Of a stretch of 64,000 nucleotides of DNA, positions 55,253 to 61,772 are shown one piece after another. Each line of letters opens with the position of its first letter. Position 1 is the first letter of the stretch. A model generated the notes under the pieces. That model was not told where the DNA came from and searched no databases. It saw nothing but the letters and a program-made list of their open reading frames with translations. Made by a program: the position numbers and the translations under genes. This DNA is from GCA-2684655 sp045105235 (GTDB lineage: Bacteria > Planctomycetota > UBA1135 > UBA2386), in contig JBGCDH010000021.1 of assembly GCA_045105235.1 (NCBI GenBank), positions 1 to 64,000 on the forward strand. The letters run 5' to 3'.

Positions 55253-56677
55253 TCAAACTCGATAGTCTTCTTTGCGCAGGCTGTGGGCCTTCATCTTGGA
55301 ATACAAACTGCGCGCATCGATGCCGGCCCGACGCGCCGTTTCACTGATGCGGCCTCGCGTCTCCTTCAACACCCCTGATAGGTAGGCACGCTCGTGCGCG
55401 CTGTTCCAGGCATTGCGGGACTCGGCCAATGGCCGTTGCAGCCAAGACTCGTCGAGCGCTGACAAAGACTCTTCAAACTGCCGTGCCACTGCCGCAGGCG
55501 GCTCAGGCTGCGCCGCCGCGATCAAAACTTCCGGCAGGTCTTCCGTCTGGATTCGATCACCGTCGCAAAGCAACACAGCTCGCTCGACGACGTTGATCAG
55601 CTCTCGAATATTGCCTGGCCAACTGTAGGCACTCAGCACGTCCATGGCTTCCGTTGAGATCGAGTTGGCCATGGTTGGCATCTGCGCCTTGAACTGCTGG
55701 AAGTAGGCTTCCACCAGCATGGCGATGTCTTCCTTGCGTTCGCGCAGAGGTGGAATCTCGAGTGCCACGACGCTCAATCGGTAGTAGAGATCCGATCGGA
55801 ACCGCTTCTCCGTGATTTCGGTAGCGAGGTCCCGATTCGTCGCGGCCAGGATGCGCACATCGATGGGCAGAGCTTCTTCGCCACCAATCCGCTGGATCGT
55901 GCGTTCCTGGATCACGCGCAGCAGCTTCACCTGCAGGTGCACCGGCATCTCACCGATCTCATCGAGGAAGATCGTGCCTCGGTGCGCTAGCTCAAAGTGG
56001 CCACGGTGGGCCCGCACGGCACCGGTGAAGGCACCACGCTCGTGGCCGAACAGCTCCGTCTCGAGCAGCGCTTCCGGCACGGCTCCGCAGTTGAGCACGA
56101 TGAAGGGGGCATCCGCACGGGGGCTCTGCGAGTGGATGGCGCGCGCAAGCCGCTCCTTGCCGACTCCGGTCTCCCCGAGGATCAGCACCGTGCTCGTCGA
56201 TCGGCTGACCTTCCGCGCGACGTGCAAAAACTTGCTCATGCTCGGGCTGCTGCTCAGGAAGTCGCCGAAAGTATCGTCCGCATCCTCCACCTCCCGCCGC
56301 AGCTGCAAAGCGTCCCGCCGACGCTGAATAAGAGCTTCCAGAACTTCTCGAAACGCCGCATCGGGCAACTCGTCGGAGATCACCGCGAGGCATCCCGCCG
56401 CGAGCATTTCGGCGCGCTTCGCGGCGTCAATCGTGGCTGAGACCACCAGCAGCGCGGGCCTCGACGCCGTCTGGCGGAGCGCCCGAATGACGTCCTCTGC
56501 CGGCATCAGAAGGGACTCCGCATCCGCGACCACAAGGTCGCAGTCAACGCGGCCAATCTTCTGCAGCCAGTCGAGCGACACCAGCTGCGCAAGCACGGTG
56601 TCCGGCCCCTCAGCCAGCTCGATGAGCCGGTGGCGCAGATTGGCATCGGTGACTGCTAGGACGAGACGGGCGAGCAT
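55253..56677 (-). CDS. NtrC-family sigma-54-dependent transcriptional activator
   Basis: This 474-residue protein has an N-terminal receiver-like domain (LVLAVTDANLRHRL; Asp in LVVADAESL) that lacks the usual conserved Lys (AVISDE instead), so it may be regulated by something other than phosphotransfer. The AAA+ domain has Walker A GETGVGKE, the sigma-54 contact loop GAFTGA (residues 215-220), and Walker B FLDEIGEM. A Fis-type C-terminal helix-turn-helix is ISETARRAGIDARSLYSKM. The gene is divergent from the 56794-61291 operon, and the gap between them holds a perfect-consensus sigma-54 promoter. This protein is the obvious activator of that operon. Confidence 0.96.
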   Translation of the reverse strand: MLARLVLAVTDANLRHRLIELAEGPDTVLAQLVSLDWLQKIGRVDCDLVVADAESLLMPAEDVIRALRQTASRPALLVVSATIDAAKRAEMLAAGCLAVISDELPDAAFREVLEALIQRRRDALQLRREVEDADDTFGDFLSSSPSMSKFLHVARKVSRSTSTVLILGETGVGKERLARAIHSQSPRADAPFIVLNCGAVPEALLETELFGHERGAFTGAVRAHRGHFELAHRGTIFLDEIGEMPVHLQVKLLRVIQERTIQRIGGEEALPIDVRILAATNRDLATEITEKRFRSDLYYRLSVVALEIPPLRERKEDIAMLVEAYFQQFKAQMPTMANSISTEAMDVLSAYSWPGNIRELINVVERAVLLCDGDRIQTEDLPEVLIAAAQPEPPAAVARQFEESLSALDESWLQRPLAESRNAWNSAHERAYLSGVLKETRGRISETARRAGIDARSLYSKMKAHSLRKEDYRV

Positions 56678-56763
56678 GTAAGCACGCAGACCTTAGGGCC
56701 GCAGCAAGGGACCCGCCATGGCAACCTCGCCCGACTGCTGCCTTGGCCCCTGCCGCTCAGCAC

Positions 56764-56779
56764 TGGCACGGCGATTGCT
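56764..56779 (+). promoter_or_regulatory. Sigma-54 (RpoN) -24/-12 promoter
   Basis: TGGCACG-GCGA-TTGCT is an exact match to TGGCACGN4TTGCW, with GG at 56765-56766 and GC at 56777-56778. Transcription should start near 56790, only about 4 bases before the ATG at 56794, implying a nearly leaderless mRNA. The divergent NtrC-family gene sits next to it. Confidence 0.88.
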
Positions 56780-56793
56780 CTCACACAGCCATC

Positions 56794-58947
56794 ATGAAAG
56801 TCGCGGTCATCTACAACACCAAGTCCGAGCGGGTCATCAACGTCTTCGGCAATCGCAACCAAGAACGCTACGGCAAGAAGGCGATCGACCGAATCGTCGA
56901 CTGCCTGAAGCGCGGCGGGCACCAGGTGCGCGCCCTCGAAGGCGACAAGGACCTGATCGAGAAGCTCGAAGACTTCATGCCGCGGGTCATCAACGGGGAG
57001 CGCCCCGGCATGGCCTTCAACCTCGCCTACGGCATCCAGGGCCAGGCGCGCTACACCCACGTTCCGGGCATCCTCGAGATGGTCGGCATTCCCTACGTGG
57101 GATCCGGCCCCATGGCGCACTCGCTTGCGCTCGACAAGGTCATCGCCAAGATGATCTTCGTCCAGCACGGCTTGCCGACACCGGAGTTTGCGGTTCTGCA
57201 GACTCCGGAAGATCGGGTGCCTGAACTCCGATTCCCACTGATCGTGAAGCCGCGCAACGAAGCGGTCTCGTTCGGAATCCAAATCGTCAACGACGAAGCC
57301 GAACTGCGCGCCGCCGCCGGTGTCATCTTCGAGAAGTTCGCCCAGCCCGTCTTGGTCGAGCGCTACATTCAGGGGCGAGAGGTCAATGTCGGCCTGATCG
57401 GCAACAGCTCGCCCGAAGCCCTGCCGCCTGCTGAGCTGCTGTTCGGCGAAGGCGGCCCGCAGATCTACACGTACGAGGACAAGACTCGGAAGTCTGGCCG
57501 CACGATCACCGTTGCCTGCCCGGCGAATCTCGATCAAGCGACGAGCGACAAGGTCCAGAGCCTAGCAATCGGTGCCTTCGACGCTCTCGGCTGCCTCGAC
57601 TGCGCGCGTGTCGACATGCGCCTCGACGAGGACGGCAACCCGTATATCCTTGAGATCAACAGCCTGCCAAGCCTCGGCGAACACGGCTCCTACGTGGCCG
57701 CAGCCGAAGCCGCCGGGCTGGATTTCTGCGCACTCGTCAACCGGCTCGTCGACGTCGCCAGCACGCGCTACTTCGGCACCCCCGCGCCCGTTGAGATCGC
57801 GCCGCAAAAGAGCGACGACGCCGGCCAGCTGCTCGAGTTCGTAACCTCGCGCCGAGAGCGCATCGAGCGGCGCATCGAGCAATGGACGCGCCGCTCCAGC
57901 CGCACGGGCGACGCCGTCGGCCTCGCCGGCGCTTTTGAGCATCTCGATCGCTCGATGACCGACCTCGGGCTTCGCCAAACGCCGCTCGAAGTAGAGCCCC
58001 ACATTGCCGGCATGTGGGAGACCGCGGCCGGCCTCGACGGCGGCACGCTGCTGGTCGGCCACCTGGACGTGTCACTGCCCGAAGGCGTGCACGGACAGAC
58101 CTTCCAACGCACGCCCGAGTTCATGGTCGGCGAAGGCCTCGGGTCCTCCCGGGCACCGCTGGTCATGATGGACTTTGCCCTGCAAGCCCTTCGCAGCCGC
58201 CGCTTGCTCGCCAAGTCGCGCATTGGCGTTCTCTACTACGGCGACGAAGGCCGCGACTGCTCACAAAGCGCGGGCCTGATCCGCGCCGCCGCCGCCCGCG
58301 CCAAGCAGGTCTTGATCCTAAGGCCGGGCAATGCCGGTGATCGATTCATCACCCAGCGACGCGGCGTGCGCCGACTGGATCTGCGCATCTCTGGTCCCGC
58401 GCGCAAACTCGGGCAGACCCAGAAGCGCCCGGAGGTATTGCGCTGGGCGTGGGAACGGCTGGAGCAATGCTGCGCACTCACATCCCGCAAAGAACGAGTG
58501 GCCGTCTCTGTCGTCAATATGCAGACCTCTGGCTACCAGAACCTGCTGCCGCACGAAGTCTCGGCAACGATCCTGATCAACTACATCGATAGCGCCGCGG
58601 CCGATCGGATCGAGAAGGACCTACGCCAACTTCTCGAACAACGCGACGGCCTACGCGTTCGGCTAACAGCCCTACTCGACAGGCCCTCGATGACGAAGCG
58701 TTCCGGCGCCGACAGTATCTCGACACGTTTGAAGTCGGCGGCCGAGCGCTGGGACCTGCCGTTTGCCGAAGACTCCTCACTCTTGCCATCGGCCGCCGGC
58801 CTCGTGCCCGCGCCAACGTCGGTGATTTGCGGGGTCGGCCCATCGGCCACCGAGACCTTCACGTCGCATGAGTCTGTCGCGCGCATCAGCGTCGTGCAAC
58901 GCACCCTGCTGCTCGCCCAATTCCTGCTTGCCGAGGTTCAACGCTGA
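56794..58947 (+). CDS. Fusion of an ATP-grasp (D-Ala-D-Ala-ligase-like) and an M20 peptidase-like domain
   Basis: This 717-residue protein. Residues 1-340 are an ATP-grasp ligase of the Ddl type: MKVAVIYNTKSE, PYVGSGPMAHSLALDK, FPLIVKPRNE, VERYIQGREVNVGL, and YILEINSLPSLGEHGSY. These ligases activate a carboxylate to an acyl phosphate and form amide bonds. Residues 370-717 resemble M20/M28-type metallopeptidases: GGTLLVGHLDVSLPEG (His and Asp), then GLGSSRAPLVMMDF where the bridging Asp would be, and VLYYGDEGRD. The zinc-bridging Asp is not evident, so this half may be inactive or altered. A ligase and a peptidase on one chain suggests building and trimming the same peptide bond. It starts at ATG 56794, from a sigma-54 promoter, and is coupled to the next gene (TGATG). 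Confidence 0.92.
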   Translation: MKVAVIYNTKSERVINVFGNRNQERYGKKAIDRIVDCLKRGGHQVRALEGDKDLIEKLEDFMPRVINGERPGMAFNLAYGIQGQARYTHVPGILEMVGIPYVGSGPMAHSLALDKVIAKMIFVQHGLPTPEFAVLQTPEDRVPELRFPLIVKPRNEAVSFGIQIVNDEAELRAAAGVIFEKFAQPVLVERYIQGREVNVGLIGNSSPEALPPAELLFGEGGPQIYTYEDKTRKSGRTITVACPANLDQATSDKVQSLAIGAFDALGCLDCARVDMRLDEDGNPYILEINSLPSLGEHGSYVAAAEAAGLDFCALVNRLVDVASTRYFGTPAPVEIAPQKSDDAGQLLEFVTSRRERIERRIEQWTRRSSRTGDAVGLAGAFEHLDRSMTDLGLRQTPLEVEPHIAGMWETAAGLDGGTLLVGHLDVSLPEGVHGQTFQRTPEFMVGEGLGSSRAPLVMMDFALQALRSRRLLAKSRIGVLYYGDEGRDCSQSAGLIRAAAARAKQVLILRPGNAGDRFITQRRGVRRLDLRISGPARKLGQTQKRPEVLRWAWERLEQCCALTSRKERVAVSVVNMQTSGYQNLLPHEVSATILINYIDSAAADRIEKDLRQLLEQRDGLRVRLTALLDRPSMTKRSGADSISTRLKSAAERWDLPFAEDSSLLPSAAGLVPAPTSVICGVGPSATETFTSHESVARISVVQRTLLLAQFLLAEVQR

Positions 58948-60533
58948 TGCCTGACAACACCGAGAAGGATCTCTCCGGAAGCAGTGAGCTTGGCCACCCA
59001 CAGCGCGTCGCCACGGCGAAGCGCGGCATGGTCTCTTCGGCGCACTTTCGTGCCAGTGAGGCCGGGGCACGCATGTTTGCCGAAGGCGGCAACGCTGTCG
59101 ACGCGGCCGTCGCGACCGCACTGGCGCTAGGCGTTTGTGAGCCGGCCGCATCGGGCCTTGGCGGCCAGACGATGATGTTGATCCACGTGCCCGGTCACCG
59201 CACGGTGGCCATCGACGGGTCATCACGAGCACCGCACCGAACGCCCCCCGCAGAACTCAGCAAGAAGGAGCGGCTGCGCGGTCATCGCGCCAGCACGGTG
59301 CCCAGCACGCCAGCCGTGCTCGCATACGTACAGGAGCAATTCGGCAAGCTGTCGTGGCGACAGGTCATGCAGCCCGCAATCGAACTCGCCGAGAACGGCT
59401 ACGCCGTCACCGAGCTACAGCAGCGACTAACCCTTCGAGAACTCGAGCATTTGCGCGCGGGCACGGCAGCCCCGTTCTTTCTCAAGGACGGCAAGGAAGC
59501 CTACGCCGTCGGGGAAACGCTGCGTCAACCGGTGCTTGCGCAGACCTTGCGCCGCCTCGGGGAACACGGCGTTCAAGACTTCTATTCCGGCGAGATCGCG
59601 AAAGCAATTGCAGCCGACATGGAGCGCAACAACGGACTCATCCAACTCGATGACCTGGCACAGGTGCCAACCCCCATCGAGCGGCGCCCGGTCGGCGGCC
59701 GTTTCGGGTCGATGCGGGTATTCACCTTTCCGCCACCAGGAGCCGGTCGCGCGCTGCTTTACATGTTGAAGCTGCTCGACCAATTCCCTGCAAAGCGCCG
59801 CCAGCCGGACTCGCGTGAAGGGGCCATCATCTTGGCTGAGATCATTCGACGAGCGATGCTCGATCGCCGCGATCGACCGGTCGACCCGAGTTTCTACCCG
59901 CAGATTCACGACAAGCGACTGCTCGACGACGACTACGCGCAGCTCGTCGCCAAGCAGATCCGCACACGCATCCGAACAAACGGCGAGACGACCCACCTGT
60001 CGACCCTCGATGCGGACGGCTGCGGAGTCGCTCTGACACAGTCCATCGAACGCGTCTACGGATCGTTCGCGGCAAGCCCAGATTTGGGCTTTCTGTTCAA
60101 CAACTACATGAGCTGCTTCGAGCACGAAGACATCTCGCACCCCTACTACTTGCGGCCCAACGCGGTGCCCTGGGCCAGCGTCGCGCCAACCATCGTCATG
60201 CAGGGCAAGCGGCCCCGCATCGTGCTCGGCTCGCCGGGAAGCGAGCGCATTGTCTCGGCGATCGCGCAGGTGCTGCTGCGGCTCGAGAACCAGTCGCTCA
60301 TGGAGGCCATCACCGCCCCACGCCTGCACGCGAGCCTCGAAGGAAAGGTGACATTGGAGGCCTCGCGGATGCGCTCGGACATCCCGACGTCCTTGCAGAA
60401 GCGCGGCTTCCAAATCCAAGAGGTCGAACCGTTCTCATTTTACCTTGGCTGCGTTCAGGCGGTCATGCGCGAGCGAGACGGCCTGCTCGGCGTCGCAGAC
60501 CTTCGCCGTGACGGCGCGGCGGTGGGCGTATGA
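58947..60533 (+). CDS. Gamma-glutamyltranspeptidase family protein, cytoplasmic
   Basis: This 528-residue protein belongs to the Ntn-hydrolase GGT family. It is made as a precursor cleaved just before the catalytic Thr. That Thr is Thr348 in NGETTHLSTLD. The large-subunit block GGNAVDAAVATALALGVCEP and the oxyanion-type GSPGSERIV are present. There is no signal peptide, unlike the usual periplasmic enzyme, so it should act in the cytoplasm on a metabolite made there. It overlaps the fusion gene by one base and the FGase gene by four. It transfers or hydrolyses a gamma-glutamyl group; the substrate is not known. Confidence 0.94.
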   Translation: MPDNTEKDLSGSSELGHPQRVATAKRGMVSSAHFRASEAGARMFAEGGNAVDAAVATALALGVCEPAASGLGGQTMMLIHVPGHRTVAIDGSSRAPHRTPPAELSKKERLRGHRASTVPSTPAVLAYVQEQFGKLSWRQVMQPAIELAENGYAVTELQQRLTLRELEHLRAGTAAPFFLKDGKEAYAVGETLRQPVLAQTLRRLGEHGVQDFYSGEIAKAIAADMERNNGLIQLDDLAQVPTPIERRPVGGRFGSMRVFTFPPPGAGRALLYMLKLLDQFPAKRRQPDSREGAIILAEIIRRAMLDRRDRPVDPSFYPQIHDKRLLDDDYAQLVAKQIRTRIRTNGETTHLSTLDADGCGVALTQSIERVYGSFAASPDLGFLFNNYMSCFEHEDISHPYYLRPNAVPWASVAPTIVMQGKRPRIVLGSPGSERIVSAIAQVLLRLENQSLMEAITAPRLHASLEGKVTLEASRMRSDIPTSLQKRGFQIQEVEPFSFYLGCVQAVMRERDGLLGVADLRRDGAAVGV

Positions 60534-61291
60534 GCTTGCCGATTGCGCTGTCCGTGCCCCACGCCGGCCTTGTGGTCCCCGATTTCCTCACTGATAACTA
60601 CTTGCTCAGCTCGGAGCAGACCGTCGCCGACGGCGATGTCGGGTCGTTCGAAATCTACTCGCTGCAGGACGAGGTCGCGCATTTCACACGTGCCGATCTC
60701 GCCAGGGCGGTGCTCGACATGAACCGTTCGGCCACCGACACCGAACGGCCGGACGGAGTCGTCAAAACTCTCTCCTGCTGGCAAGAGCCGGTCTGGCGCC
60801 GACCGCTCACACAAGCAGAGCGAGCAGGTCTTATTCAGGACTTTCACAAGCCCTACCACCGCACGCTTCGTTCATTCGCCGGCAAGGCAAAGCTCAGTAT
60901 CGACTGCCACACGATGTCGGACGTTGGGCCTCCGATCGGGCCCGATCCCGGGCGCCGCAGGCCGCTCATCTGTCTATCCGACGGCGACGGCACGACCTGT
61001 CCAGCCAGCTGGGTGGCCGCGATGCAGGAATGTCTCGCCCGCTACTTCAGTGGCGATGTCCACATCAACGAACCGTTCCACGGCGGCTACATCACCCGCT
61101 CGCACGGCTCAGAAATGCCATGGCTACAGCTTGAGCTTTCGCGCACGGACGAGCTCTCAATCGCGGAAAAGCGCGAGGGTGTTCGTCGAGCACTCCACGA
61201 TTGGTGCCACCTCAACCTGGAGGACAGTCACGCCGGCACGCCTGTTGCTAAGCAACTTGTCCACCCACGTCCAGGAGACGAAAGACCATGA
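60530..61291 (+). CDS. N-formylglutamate amidohydrolase-like enzyme
   Basis: This 253-residue protein of the FGase family (usual length about 260) has a start VPHAGLVVP, DMNRSATD, FHKPYHRTLRSF, the metal-site block SIDCHTMSDVG, and FHGGYITRSHGSEMPWLQLE. The enzyme cleaves N-formylglutamate or related N-acyl amino acids to glutamate. In this operon with a GGT-like and an ATP-grasp/peptidase gene it may release glutamate from, or deprotect, a related N-acyl-glutamyl product. Its start overlaps the GGT stop (ATGA) and its stop overlaps the next start. Confidence 0.93.
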   Translation: MSLPIALSVPHAGLVVPDFLTDNYLLSSEQTVADGDVGSFEIYSLQDEVAHFTRADLARAVLDMNRSATDTERPDGVVKTLSCWQEPVWRRPLTQAERAGLIQDFHKPYHRTLRSFAGKAKLSIDCHTMSDVGPPIGPDPGRRRPLICLSDGDGTTCPASWVAAMQECLARYFSGDVHINEPFHGGYITRSHGSEMPWLQLELSRTDELSIAEKREGVRRALHDWCHLNLEDSHAGTPVAKQLVHPRPGDERP

Positions 61292-61713
61292 GCCATTCCA
61301 AGACCGTTGCCGCAGTTGCGCTGTTCCTACTTGCCGCCAGCTCGCTCGCTAGCAGCACCACCGCACAAAAGCGTGACAAGCCTCAGAAGGCGAAGCCGGT
61401 GATGTGCGCCATCGTGAAGATCGACGCGGAATATCAAATCGTGAACAAGGCCGAGGTTGCCGACCTGAAGAAGCGACTGACGCTGGAGCACAAGACAGCG
61501 CTAGCCAGCCACAAAGCTGCCAAAAAAGCAGCCAAGAAGAACAAGGAGAAGTTCACAGACAAGCCGCCAAAGGCCCCCGTCTTCAAGATCGTCAAAGCTT
61601 CGATCGAACAGATCAAGGCCGAGGCGGCCCTCGAAAAGATCCGCGAGAACGACAGCAAGAAGACCCCGCCGAAGAAGGCTGCACCGCGCAAGTCAGGAAA
61701 GGCAACCAAGTAG
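61288..61713 (+). CDS. Small secreted Lys-rich protein
   Basis: This 141-residue protein has a signal peptide (TVAAVALFLLAASSLASSTT). The mature protein is very basic: KKAAKKNKEKFTDKPPKAPV, KKTPPKKAAPRKSGKATK. A short conserved-looking core is VMCAIVKIDAEYQIVNKAEV. The low-complexity tail would bind acidic polymers (nucleic acid, teichoic-type or sulfated glycans). Its start overlaps the FGase stop by four bases, so it is the fourth cistron of the sigma-54 operon, although the two may be functionally unlinked. Confidence 0.7.
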   Translation: MSHSKTVAAVALFLLAASSLASSTTAQKRDKPQKAKPVMCAIVKIDAEYQIVNKAEVADLKKRLTLEHKTALASHKAAKKAAKKNKEKFTDKPPKAPVFKIVKASIEQIKAEAALEKIRENDSKKTPPKKAAPRKSGKATK

Positions 61714-61772
61714 CGCCCGCCGTTGCCGGGCACGCCGACTAGCCCACCGCCGGAAGCCCCACCGATCGAGCC

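Noticed and set aside
55032..55256. Small minus-strand frame of 74 codons
   Set aside because: Low-complexity Arg/Ser composition, no start context or homology; treated as intergenic.
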